From Marsupella aquatica (taxonomy: Eukaryota > Marchantiophyta), in assembly GCA_973895155.1 (NCBI GenBank), contig OZ316891.1:19654001-19718000 (forward strand): a stretch of DNA of 64,000 bases. Reading direction: 5' to 3'. This document shows, piece by piece, positions 1 through 12,221 of the stretch. A program made the position numbers and the translations under genes. Below the pieces are notes generated by a model. The model made no database searches, was not told the DNA's origin, and saw nothing but the letters and a program-made list of their open reading frames with translations. Position 1 is the stretch's first letter; each line of letters starts with the position of its first letter.

Positions 1-1485
1 GCATGAGAAGAACTAAAGCACATGGAAGAACTCCGGGCAGTTATGGTGGCTTCACATGAAGGTGGGGGCACTTGTAAATTTGTCTTACCAAAGCAAAGTG
101 GAGGGCCACTTCTTATTCTAAACCTCTATTCCATACCAAAGATTTGGCCCTTTACTTAGAACACTGACTCCATACTAAACTTCATTTGAATTGAACTTCA
201 ATAAACACAAATTGAAAGAAGGAGCCAAAGTATGGAGAGGTTGGGGGCACAAGTACAGATATCTGAACTTCCAGATAATGCAAGCATTTCACATTTACTT
301 GGGCCCACTGCTTCCCATTGAAGATTGGTAAACACCAGGCCCATTGTTTGCCATGTAATATTGGTAGAGACCAGACATAAATGGGGCCCAGGTTCTTGTA
401 AAACCGATTCCAGCAGTTTCCACTCATTACATGGTCTAGATTGATCTAATCTACAATGAAGGGAATGAAAAGAAGAAAATGTGGCCCCCATGTCTTGTTA
501 AAGACACCCTTATTCTCAATAAACCGATGGACATGAGATTGCAACAGGTAATGCCAATGATAATATAGACCACAGCAGCTCATAATTTCCGTTTGGCAAC
601 TGCACCCAGCTTGGTGCAAGAGCAATTAAATTTTTGACTCTCAGTGGCAACGTGATCGCCATAGCCATCCACTTCGAGCAATGTCAACTTTCAGGAACGG
701 GATACAAATACACTAGTAGTACATGGAGCAGATCTGATCAACGAACTATGCCGTCAACGACCAGGGCAACTAGTATTAGCAAGGGCTTACCATCAGTTCT
801 AGTCTACTTTCCTTGCTTCAATGTTACTGAGCGGACTATAAACCGTAGCTCAATTAATGGGGGAAAAAGCACTAAGCTCGAAAATCCTCCCCACGATTCC
901 TCTGATGAAATCCCAGAAAAAATGCGGAAAATCAACGGGTGTCACAGCCAAAGCAGCTAAGCACACAAATGCCGGAACAAAATGTGCATCCAGACAGCCC
1001 CTCAAAGAACTCACCGGCTCCACCACTGACGTAACCCCTCACTAGATTGCTACAGATAACGTATTGATCCTCTAATGGTTGTGTCAACAAATTCAACTGA
1101 AAGGCAAGCATCTCCCCTCTATGACAGTACGAAGGAGAGGCCTTCCAGATTTCTCAACCGAAACTCGTGCCACTTATCTTGAAGTTTGTGTGGGTAAACT
1201 CACCTCCGACAAATCTGGCTATAAGTCACCCAGTCATGAGCCGTCGCTTTAGCTGCTTGGAACTGGGTCCAGATTTCTGATGCACCTGACTCATGCTACT
1301 GATCTTGGAACTTGTGATGAGGAGGAGAATTCACCCACAAAATTCTCCAACGTGGCTCCGTGCTTCTCGGCCCTTCCAGAAATCTTACGCAGCTGGCTAG
1401 CTCATGCCACTGATCTTGGCATAAAATTTGGGTGGATTTGCTCAATCCCAACTCAGAACCTCTGGCTTACTCCGTTATCGCAGTC
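1..1485. other. Intergenic / 3' flank of the STN8-like gene
   Basis: I recognise no protein here. The right part probably includes the 3' UTR of the minus-strand kinase whose stop codon is at 1486-1488. Around 1280-1430 there are two short imperfect copies of a segment reading 'ctcatgc.actgatcttgg'. Bases 60-90 and 230-400 carry 'gggggcac..gta' and 'ggttcttgtaaaa' stretches that look like the ends of the MITE at 51422-51826, so old fragments of that family may be present. Open frames in this stretch are short and show no domain. Confidence 0.5.
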
Positions 1486-4400
1486 TTAACCCTTAGCCTT
1501 CGCCTTCGCTGTTGGGAGCTTGGAGAGCAGAGAAGCGACCTGGTCCCGACCGAAGAGAAAGTAAGGATGGCGCAGCGCCGCAGCAGCAGAGAGCCTACCT
1601 CGCCTAAACAACCCACGCTTACGAAGGAGCTTCCTGGCAAGATCCCACGCCTTTCCACCATCCAAATCGAGCACCTCAAAAGTGGCCTTCATTTTCGTAG
1701 TCTTTCTCCACTTGTCCAAATTGTAATCCACAGCAGCCATCTCGGTTTTGAAGACCTGACATGCGGAGAGATTTCCCAGATTTTAGTTACTCTCTAGAAC
1801 CAGGGAAATTGGTTTCGAAATGTTGATAACTCTCAAAGTTTATTTACACTTCAGATAAAAGAAATCAGTTTTCAGAAAGACGACAGAGGTTTCATGAAAT
1901 TCTTCTAACAATTCGGAAGGAATGAATCAGTTTTGAAGGTGCTCTAGAATAAGAGCAGACGAGAGTTTATAAGGTAATGAATTTGCTTTTCTTGGGATCT
2001 GACAAGTGAAGAGATTTTTCAATTTTAATTACTACTTATTAAGACGATTGAAAACATTGCCAACCTGAACCTGCGATGATGGCTAGTTCAAAGTTATAAC
2101 ATATTGAGATCTACATTTGTTGCAGTACTGGTTGAAGACACTGCAATCAGTAAGTTCGTTACCTGCAGCCCGATCGGGGTGCGCAAACTCGCGCAGGCCA
2201 GCTGCATGAGGATCACGCCGACGGAGTAGGTGTCAAACAGATCCGGACTATTCATGATCCATATCAAGGGCGAGAGAATGGCTGCAACAGGGGCAGCAGG
2301 GGGGAGGGGGGTCTCCTCCGGCATGACGAAGAGCTCCGGAGGGCAGTAGTCGGGGTCCAGCATTCCTCTGTCCGGGACGAAATTCTTCCCCGTTCGCAGA
2401 TCGATGGCAGCACCGAAGTCGATGATCTTCAGTTTCCCCGATTGGGTGATGACGAGATTGGACGGCTTAATGTCTCTGTGGACAATCCCGATCGAGTGGA
2501 CCTTCCTTACGGATGTGAGGAGCTGCCGCATGATCCGTTGGACGAGGACGGATTGTCGGCGGACTGGGTCGGATTCGGTGGAGAGCCCCTTCGAACCGAA
2601 GATCGCCTCCTCGAGCTTCTCAGGGAAGTTTTGCTGTTTCATAAAGGTGGCGAGTGTCATGGTGCCTTCGTATTTCCAGACAAGCCACTTCCCGCCCTGC
2701 ACGAATTGGCCTCGAGACATGTCGGAGATGAAGCTGCCCAGGTACTCTGCGCATGCGTCCGGGGCTGCTCTGCACACCCGGGAGTTGAACCACTCCTCCA
2801 TCTCTGCACACTCCTCTGCTCCCTCCACTCTCAACTTCACCTGGACTCACAGAAACCATTCAAATGATTCATAAGCGAATGAATGGGTTCTTAAGATCAA
2901 ATGATTCATAAGCGACCATGGTTGGGGATTTGACCTTTCACGCCCTTACTTCAATCTGAGTGTTCCCAATCTCCAAATTGAATATTTCAGTGATTCACTT
3001 TGGGCATTTGAAATCCTTTCAATGCTTCACTCTCAAGTATTGCAATGGTTGACTTGAGGAACTCAATTCTGTTGATAGTAGATATTGTATTTCTGCATGA
3101 GCTAGGGATACAAGGTGCACCGTCTCTCTACCCGGCAGCACCATGTTGGACAGAGAGGGACAGAGAGGGACAGAGTGCGGACAAGCTTTACAGACAGAAA
3201 CCTTCTGACAAAATGATTTCAACATGATCAGTATCTCACATCCCCAAAATTGAAATGTACCTACAACCAACTCGGTCTTTGCAGCACAATATGTTGCTCA
3301 CCACTGTCGCTTCATATTTCCACTTTCCTGATTATAGCTCTAAGTTTCATTTAGATTACAAGATTGACTCAAGAACTTCAGTTGGTTTCCTCACAGAATA
3401 AGAAGACGTGAATTACCTTCCTCTAATTCCAGGACAAGAGCCTTCACCTGCTACAGTGACGTAATCTAATTAACTCTTTGAATAAAATGGAAAGTCCCAG
3501 CTCAGAGAGGATGTGTACCCAGCCTAAACAGTGTTTTGAAGCCTCATCGTCTCCACTTGGGACCAACGCCAGTGTTGGGAGGTTCATTGACAAAACTGGG
3601 AGAGTGGGCAAGTCTCTCAAAAATTGTAACGCTCACACGATTGAGTATGTTTCAGGTGGAGCACAATCGCTTCAGATTCACAACGGGCGCATCGTCCTTG
3701 GACAGGCTCGAGTAAACTATCTGATAGCAAACAAGCTCTATTAATGATGCGAATGGTCTCACTGGGTATCAACTCACATCTGAGATAACAAATCATCTCT
3801 TCCCGTCCAGACAACGTCTTCCATGACAGCCTTTCGCACAACACCAGGATTTTTTCACACAAGCAGGATCAAACTCCTGGTCAACGTCTGTAACTAGTAA
3901 CCGAATGTCCTTCAAAATGACTGTCTGAAACTTCTTCATTTCACTTCACAAGGAATCTTGTGAATTGTCAGATTAAGCTCGCAATCTTCTCAACGGGATG
4001 TCGCCCAGGCACAATTTCGCCCAAGACAAAGTCAATGTGGGACTGGTCTGGACCCTAATCAAAACCGAGCCAGATGAGTTTCTAGTTATTTTAAACCCCT
4101 TCAAGCACTACTGTAGATTTAACTGTCGCCGAATCAAGAAAAGCGGCAACCTCTCGTTTTGAATAATACAACAAATTTGAATGTTTCCAGGTCGTTTATT
4201 AACGACGTCAACTATTCATTGTGTTGACGACCTAACCCCAGCCCACCCCCTCCACTCCGTGCCTCTACCGTAATGTCTGTCACTCAGAAATTCCAACGAC
4301 GGCTTTCCTATTTGGCAATAATTATGATATTGTGTATCTGAGAATGAGTCCTCTGTGCAGAGAAGCAATTATCACTCAAACAGGCCCAGCAGAAAGGACA

Positions 4401-5233
4401 GCAAATAGAGGTGCTACTCGAGAGTAGGAGACAGGGAAATTTGCGAGGTCAAGGAATAATCTGAAACTAAACGAGAAGAAAGCAAATCATATGTGGATTC
4501 GATAAGGTCGTTCAGGCGAGTGTATTACCTTCTTCAGAACAACCTTCTCAAATTTTCCATTTCCGGTCAGCTCTTCCATTCGCTGCATCTTCTTCCCCGT
4601 GTCCCCAGCACTGGCCTTCAGAGCTTTGGACAGCAGTGCACCAGTGTACACAGTACCAAAGGACCCTTCACCTATCCACTCCCCCACAATGAAATCGGTG
4701 GCATTCAAGCTCTTCCTTCCACGGACTGAATCAAGCACCGATTGGAAAGGAGCAACTATGTAGCTATCAAACGCCCCCGGCAGAATTCCAGGGGAAGCAG
4801 TTATGTACAACCATGCCGCTCCTGCTGCCCCGAGCAATTCAGTCCTCTGAAGCCCCGTGGTGGCACCAATGGCAGGAGCGATTGTGGACCCAATTTGTGA
4901 GAGCGTGCCTGTTCCCTCTGCCGCACTCAAGTCTTGCACAACCTGCTGAAGGAGGTCTTCACTCCCCTGCCAGAAGGAATTCATCACCAGATTGTCCCCA
5001 GGCCTCCTGGTAGACCATGGGGTTGCTGCACTACCAGCATTGCTACCAAAATGGTGGTGCTGCAGGCCCAAAGTTCTCCGACTACCCAAAACTCCAGAGC
5101 CAAGCTTGAGCAGCAATTTTCGTACCTGAACACTCCCTCGTGACTCGTTGCCGTTGAAATTCACATTGTGGGATCGTCCTGTCACAGATGTGCTACAACA
5201 AGGGAGGACAACTAGCACCGTCGATGGGGCCAT
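1486..5233 (-). CDS. STN8: STN8-like chloroplast thylakoid serine/threonine protein kinase
   Basis: Three exons: 4529-5233, 2163-2840 and 1486-1755, all joined in phase 0, giving about 550 residues (Arabidopsis STN8 is about 495). STN8 phosphorylates photosystem II core proteins in thylakoid membranes, and STN7 is its relative for LHCII. The ATG at 5233 is the first in-frame one after an upstream stop, and the first 50 or so residues look like a chloroplast transit peptide. A hydrophobic segment near 130-160 (LLGAAGAAWLYITASPG) precedes the kinase domain, as in the family. The glycine loop GEGSFGTVYTG starts at 188, HRDIKPSN at 356, and IDFGAA holds DFG at 376. PPEL replaces APE near 402, a known STN feature. 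The second exon opens with the STN8-type VEGAEE..EEWFN region. The ending LRRKR..RRGRLSAAAALRHPYF also matches STN8. Intron 1 (2841-4528) is long and I see nothing else in it. Family and subtype are firm from motif recall; no alignment was run. Confidence 0.94.
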
Positions 5234-7760
5234 AGCCACCCCCGGCTTTTTCAGAGCAATTCTTCTTCTCCCGGAGGAAGTGACATCGCCAACAAAACAG
5301 ATCACACGGACTAACCCAACTTCAAGGAAATGCTCTGTACATTCATCGTGGGCGAAGATTCATGAAGATTCTTGAAACATTTACTGGTCTACATGCAAAA
5401 CATTTCTCCATCAGACACCTCTCCAGCTGCAACTCGCCACCCAGAAACAGCCTCAAGCTCCGCTGCATTCAGAATCCACAACTGGCAACACCGACATCTT
5501 CAATTCCTCTTCCATCATGAAACACAATTCCTCGTTTGGGATCCATGAACGCACAGTTTCTCCACACGGCCACCGGTGAATTGAGAGCTAACCTTCAGCA
5601 GGTGACCACCCAACAACTCCAAAGGCGACAAACACGTCTCTTCCTCCCTCACCAACGAACACACTATCCAAACAACGAGCCAGCTCGTCGATGCTGTTGG
5701 TGGAATGCTGCTTGCACGCTGAAAAGTCAGGCAGGCATGTGGGTGACATGCACAAGACAGCCATAAGCTGTGTGTGTACACGAGACACTTCGCAATGCAT
5801 CCATTCGTTTCTCATCAGCAGCCGACCCTCTCTCACAAGCTCCTCTCCTCGTGTTCTCCCTTCGCCAGCAGCACTAGCATCACATGGTAGAATCCGACCC
5901 AGAGCGAGAGGGGATCAAGCGTTTCCTCTCCTCTCCTTTCTGCGGAAAATTATCCACCAGGAGTTTTTCTCTCTTCTCCTTTCTCCACCCAACAACCTTC
6001 TAGCTAAACCTTATCCCCCTCCTTTCCTTGCCTTGCGTTTTTTTTCCCCCTTTCTAACTTGGAAAACAGTGCTCTACCACACTAGTCTTCAGTTCGCCCA
6101 TAAAATAATTAATGAACAAATAATGTCGCCCAGGGCATAAATGAGGAGTTTCAAAAACTTCAGCTCTGGAATACATGCGGGTCATGTAGAGAGATTGAGA
6201 AAAACATTACATTTTAGACATGTCAGTGGGAAAACTGTTCTATGGGGTGAAACACTCTGAAACACCTGGGGTCCTCATATCTTTTCTTTCAACCCATTGG
6301 GCGCGAAGAAGTTAGGGGGTTTTTTATTCTATTGGGCGGAAGACTTTAGAACTTTTGTTGAAGAAAAAGGAAGATGTTAAAATAAAAGTTTTAGAATTAT
6401 AAGAACTTAAAGGGGTTTTTAATAACAAATTTGGTAATATTTTGGAATATTCTATAAAGTTAGGGGTTAAAAATTACTAAAAATTACTTTATTTTCTTAA
6501 GTTTTAGGGTGTTTATTATTTGAAAACTTTGTTTGTTATATAAGACTTATCTTGGAGTGAGGCCCCCGAGCTAACACAATTGAAATATGCCACCATCACA
6601 TGTTTTGAGTAGGAGAAATTCTGCAGTATGGCTGCTGGGAAGTGAATTTGATCAATTTTGGGCAATTGAAAGGCTGAAAGACTAGGTTACAACTCCAATT
6701 GGATGTTTCAAAGCAAAAAAACTAGGTTACAACTACTGTAATCATGTGGCAGAGCATTGCTTGGCAGGACTTCAACTTCAGTCTGACTATGTATTCAAGA
6801 TTGAAAGCTAGGTTTCAGGGCAAACTGTCTAGAGTGAAGCCTTTGACTCTAACTCTAGGGCCATAACTGAAATTGAGGGTGCGAGTGAATAATAGAGATT
6901 CGGGTCAAGGTGAGTCTCTGAAGGGCTTGAATGTACTCAACTCAATTCATGTTCAACGAACAAGCAGTCAGGCTACTCAACCATGTGATTACATTTCCGA
7001 GCATATTATGGCTGTTGTCTCAAGGAGAATTGCTGTGGCGACATATTTACCAGTGCAGTAATTTCTTCCTGGGCCTGCCTTTAGAATATTCATGACTGGT
7101 GCTACAAGCTCATCTACAGGATTTATTGTGCCAGAAATTACCTTTGGGGCCTTGATGGTGGCACTAGGGTGAGGCCATATCTATTACATATAGTAACTTA
7201 CTCCCTGTTCCAGGCATTCCCACCTGTTTGGGAAATAGGGCCATCTGCTGTGAAAACGGTGTTGTCAGCCTGCCTTCCAAAAAAATGAAGCCAACCTCTC
7301 CTTGCTATCACCAACATCAAGTTGATATCTAATCTTTCATGTGGACCACACCTTTCAACAACAACTATGCAATGCATGGGAATTGGGCTTCCTCAATAAG
7401 AATAATCAGCATATAAAACCTTTTTGAGTCACCCAAGGCTATGGTTTATAATAGACAAATGGGAGTAATATGGCACATTTGCGGGAGCCACGCACTTTCA
7501 TTCCACAACCCTGCATGTGGCATTCCGGTCATGCAAAATGTCCGCAGAACAGGAGGTTAGATGCCCTATTGCAGACACAAAAGACTTTCCATGGGTAATA
7601 AATTCAAGCTTTCAAGGCCAAGATGAGTTCCATTCCAGGACATCCAAACTGCTCAGTCAATTCATTTACAAATGATTTTTTCCTAGGGATGTACTATCAA
7701 CAAACAAGGATAGCTTTTCACCTGGCTTTGCCAAAGCTGGGACTAACATTTGTATTGCAG
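5234..7760. other. 5' flank of the STN8-like gene and AT-rich intergenic DNA
   Basis: The first roughly 700 bases are C/T-rich on the plus strand (5830-6050) and probably contain the 5' UTR and promoter of the minus-strand kinase. Beyond 6150 the DNA becomes AT-rich with T/A runs. I find no exon-like frame with a recognisable domain. Confidence 0.45.
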
Positions 7761-9020
7761 GCACAAAAGGGATTCCCTGGGTAAAAATGGACCCTCTAAT
7801 TTTGATTTTGCTATATGGCAAACCCACCTTTCAGTACTTTGTTTATTCAAACTTTCTGCCTTAACAAGGTGCATCATTTGTATCATTTAGATATTGAATT
7901 TATTTTGGCACCGGTTCTTAATGGTTTTAATCTTTGCTATCAGCTCTTCTTTCCCACTGATTTTAGATTTCAATAGTGTCCATCCAATCCCTTCAGCAGA
8001 TTTCAAGGAATTTTCACCACTTGAGAGAGAGTCTACCTCCTCTCATGAGAGAGGGACAGAAATCATTCTAAACAATGTGGATACCTCGTGTTTTGCTCTC
8101 AAGTTTATGGTTTTGATTCATTTGAGTGTCTTATATGCACAACACGTCAGTACCTTTTTACCATAGACTTGTACTTTTCCTGGTCATTATGTGAAATATA
8201 TCTTCTTTGCATGTGTTGTATTCTACTCATGTTTTCCTACTCAATATTAGCAAATACTATGCAATAGCCAAAATCAAATTAGATCACCTATGCACACTGT
8301 ACCACAAAATGTGAACAGGTTCTGCAATGAGCATGCTGTATCCTTGGGTAACAATGCACCTTCTAATCAAGAATAAATTTTTTAAGCTGCTATATGGTGA
8401 ATGCACATTTCAGATTTTGTCTTATTCAGATTTTTGTGTCATGTATTTTCATTTCAATCTGCCTTATCAAAGGGTAACCTTTGTATTCTATACATATTTA
8501 ATTAATTTTTAGACCCCTTTAGTTTTAGGTATACTAGAGTGTTTTGAACTTATTTTGGCAGCCCCCTTTCACAGTATGTGTTTTCTTAGAGATGAAACCA
8601 AAGGCTCCACCACCACGAGTGAGAGAAATTATGTTGAAGAACATGAATGCATAGCCTCTTAAGTTCTCCTCATGTTTTTCTTTCCTAGATTTATGGTTTT
8701 TATTGAAAGGAGTGTCATTCATAAGGCACCTTGAGTTAAGTGCACACATCGTAGCATCGTTGGACTGTACCTTTTCTTGGTCACTGTGCTTTTCTTGGCA
8801 TACAGTTTACTTATATAATAGCATTTCTATGCTCTCATATTTTATTTACTTTCAGATCACTACAAGACAAAAAAATAAAGCATGTTCCGGGATGAGCATG
8901 CTATATCCTTGGGTAACAATGCACCTTCTAATCAAGATAATATTCACTATTATCAGTTTTTTAAGCGTCTGTCCTGTTCAGATAGTATTGACCTTGTCTG
9001 TCCTATTCAGATAGTACCGA
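7760..9020. repeat. Three diverged tandem copies of a ~566-bp unit
   Basis: The marker 'tcc(c/t)tgggtaa.aatg.accttctaat' occurs at 7774, 8341 and 8906, spacings of 567 and 565. Between markers the copies align further: 'atttatggtttt.att..aggagtgtc' near 8104 and 8692, 'gactgtaccttttcttggtca' near 8168 and 8763, and 'gaa.ttattttggca' near 7896 and 8548. Copies differ by many substitutions and small indels, so the duplication is old. Open frames inside are short; I do not recognise a protein. Confidence 0.75.
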
Positions 9021-9283
9021 CCTTTTTAGGAATCGCACATTTTCTAGAGTTAATTGTTTCTGAAAACTTGTTCTACAACTGTGATGTGATGTGATGACTA
9101 TTACTAGGAGGCAGGTGAGTAACTACACAAGACACAAGATCTCTGTTCACTGACTTGCTGTCTTGGGGGTGCATGGGCAGTGGTGAGGTTTCCATTTGGG
9201 AGATTCGTTTGGGGGGTCTTGTTTGTTCTTTCTGTTGGCGGCTGGCTTTCACTGAGGTAGCCAGTTGAATAGCTGGGTGTTGG

Positions 9284-9557
9284 TCACCTTCAGGAAATTA
9301 AAAATAAATCTGGAAGTAGGGCTATGAGCATTCTGTTGCCAATGAATACATAGATTCCTCTCGCAAATTTTGCCATGTAAATGTTAGACAAACTAAGAAT
9401 GAAAAAACCAGGAAACACGGTCACCTTCAGGAAATTAAAAATAAATCTGGAAGTAGGGCTATGAGCATTCTGTTGCCAATGAATACATAGATTCCTCTCG
9501 CAAATTTTGCCATGTAAATGTTAGACAAACTACGAATGAAAAAGCCAGGAAACACTT
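9284..9557. repeat. 137-bp near-identical direct tandem duplication
   Basis: Copy 1 is 9284-9420 and copy 2 is 9421-9557. Both begin 'tcaccttcaggaaattaaaa' and end in a 'ccaggaaaca' stretch. Only a handful of differences are visible (actaag/actacg, aaaacc/aaagcc and the last bases), so the event is recent. It lies in gene-poor DNA with no recognised exon. Confidence 0.95.
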
Positions 9558-12221
9558 TGGTAACAAGCAGGAAAGTGACAAGCAAATGCTGCAAAGTGCA
9601 CCACTGTCGGAGGAGTCGCAGATATAGCCTGTGCATGATGGGTTTGTATTCCCGAATGTTTCCGCTTGATCTTGATTGAGGGCTGATCCCATTGTGAGCC
9701 AAAGTTTGAAGTCCTTCGGATCACAATTCCAATTATAACTGGAAGCAAAAAAAGCTTCAATTAAAGGCGACTAGTGTAATTCTACTTCCCAGACTATCCA
9801 CAATGTCCACACCAAAGGCAAAAGAACAGATTCAGCTTCACCCTTATATGAGGACAAAAACTTTGCGTCATACCTCTCATTTAAGCCTACTTCCCAGAAT
9901 TTTTTTCCTCATCTAATCTAACCATATATAATAAAAATAAAAATAATATAAATCTAGTGAACTAAGGTTACTGAGTATGCACCATGGCTACCTTCACCTT
10001 CGTAACCTAATTAGAACTCGGACGACGATTAGGGAGTTGTTCAATTATCCTTTCAGAGCTGTTATATGCCCTTTCACCACATACGTTTCATGGATTTCTA
10101 TGATTGGTGAGTCTAATGGACAGAACATTTATCCTCGCGTTCATCCGTGCATGAGAGTGTTAATCAGGATGAACGCGAGGTACGTGAGCTAGGTGTACAG
10201 ATATGGAAGCTCGTGGGTAATCCACTAATGTAAGCTCCTCGATTCCTGTCAGGTTGGAGGTATTGTCAAGAGCAAATTCCAAAGGCACGAATTGGGCTCC
10301 TTGCGGATAAAGGCAATGTCAGAGACTTCATTGTCAACTTGTGGTTGACAAATCTAGGCTCAGAGGACAAGTACATATTTAGAGGCAGCAGGCAACAAAT
10401 TGGGATGAAGTCTGTTGCAAGAATAGACATCGAGCATGAGCAAGATTTGTTGTTCCGTAAGATATCAGGGAATTGACAGCATCTACATCTTCGCCCAAAT
10501 TGACACGGATAGCTTGCTTAGTCCGAACAGGCGATTGTTACGCAGAAGGCCGATTATTTACATCCAATCAAATGTTAAATCTAAGCGATTGGATTCTCAA
10601 TCACGATAGGCCCATGAAGTTTGTATGGAATACACATTTGTGTATCTCAACAAAGATTGCTCGCATCCCAAACAAAATCCCACGACAACACAAAAGCTGA
10701 CATCTCGCAAATATAAATGGAACCAATTCTTCCATGTGCCAAGTTCTGAAAATCTGCTCAACTTCAGGGGGGTTTGAGCCGCAACAATGCAAAGTAGTCG
10801 ACGCGTTACCAAACCTTAACCAAGTATCCTGGGGACAATTGCGTTCATCTCATGGTTACAGAAATGCAAACAAAAGTGGCCCACCAAACCAACTCAATGA
10901 ACAGTTGAATGACACAAATCTTCATTGTTTGAACATTTAAATTCTTGCCCCTTCAACTTGGAACTAGAGCATCACAAATTGTTCAACTATAAGTGTCATA
11001 CATCATTATCATGCCGCACACAACTGAAAGTTGTGGCAGTAGACGGGATGCTAGCGGTCACCAAAAACCGATTATATTAGAACATTGACAGGCCCAGTGC
11101 TTTTATCTAACAACTGAAGAAGATAAGCTGCAAATTTGTCAGTTGCAATTAAAGGCTTACGAAACAAGTTCGAACGTCAGAGCAAACAAGCAGGGACAGT
11201 GCCTATGACTCTACAGCAAACGAAACGGTTATGGAAACCAATCTCTAGTCTATCATCAATAGACCTCATCAAGAGGGCTTACCTCATCTGTGAGGAATTA
11301 TGAGGTTCAGCTGCCACCAAAAGAATTTCTTCAACGTGATGCCATCTGGCTCCATCCGTGGTTAGCATATCACCCCTTGAACCTCTGTTCACTGGTACTC
11401 CAAACTAGGACTTCCAGGCTTAATAATAACCCAACCCAATCATACTGAACGACAGACTCCTTTATTCACTCTACTTCAACAGGTAAGATGAGCTTGAGCA
11501 CATACCACTCTCTTTTCTGACTGTTAGCAATTGCACATGCTGCTAGAATGATGCATAAAGTCCTCACAGAACCTAGCCTCCTCATCAAGATGGTTTTCAG
11601 ACAACACAAGCAGTGCCGACAGCTTCAAGACCATTCACACAAAGCATTGTAAGTAAAACATAACAAGCATATCAGTCAAACATGGCATACCTGTACAGCA
11701 GAATAAAACATTCAGGGAGGTATCTTATCTTTGGAGTACGAATCCCAACATTTGCTATCCCCAGAGAAGAAATCATGTACTTTTAAGGAAGCTGACACAA
11801 ATACAGAAGACCTCGAATGAAAATTTCGCTTCACTAAAATCTGGTTAGTTATCAACAATGCACTTTGATCTTCCAGCAGAAGGATGCAATCTGAACCGCT
11901 TCAAGCCAAGATGACTCACAGGGTAGAAAAAGACCTTGCAAAATGACCATAAATTGCTCTACAAGAAATGGCAGATATTCTGAATCTTTTGGTGGGTGGA
12001 GGCGTGAGCTGAAGCGTTGCGCAGGCTAATTGCACAAGGGACAAGTCTGATGGAAAACTACAGATCTGAAGGCCGATGCTCCACCCGTCAATCTAGCTAA
12101 GAAAAGTTCTTTATAACCTTTGATGCTAATGCTGATCCACCATGACGTGGAAACCAAAAGAAATGAGTGTGGGAGGCTCAAGAACAAACAAACAGAAAGA
12201 AGATTTGGGGGACAGGAGGGC
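9558..12221. other. Intergenic DNA downstream of the PRP40-like gene
   Basis: No gene is recognised. A frame open from about 10232 to the TGA at 10474-10476 on the plus strand encodes roughly 80 residues without a clear ATG start or domain. A perfect hairpin sits at 10133-10180. The last few hundred bases before 12222 should contain the 3' UTR of the minus-strand PRP40-like gene, but I see no canonical AATAAA close to its stop. Confidence 0.45.
10133..10180. repeat. Perfect 14-bp inverted repeat (hairpin)
   Basis: Arms 10133-10146 (cctcgcgttcatcc) and 10167-10180 (ggatgaacgcgagg) are exact reverse complements separated by 20 bases. It is GC-richer than its surroundings. No T-run follows, and function is unknown. 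Confidence 0.85.

Noticed and set aside
634-1045. 108-codon and 62-codon overlapping plus-strand frames
   Set aside because: Low-complexity Ser/Thr composition, no family resemblance, probably opposite the STN8 3' flank.
2404-2874. 141-156-codon plus-strand frames
   Set aside because: Antisense shadows of STN8 exon 2, whose kinase motifs are unambiguous.
9427-9760. Overlapping minus-strand frames of 76-91 codons
   Set aside because: They run through the 137-bp tandem duplication in different frames and match no family I know.
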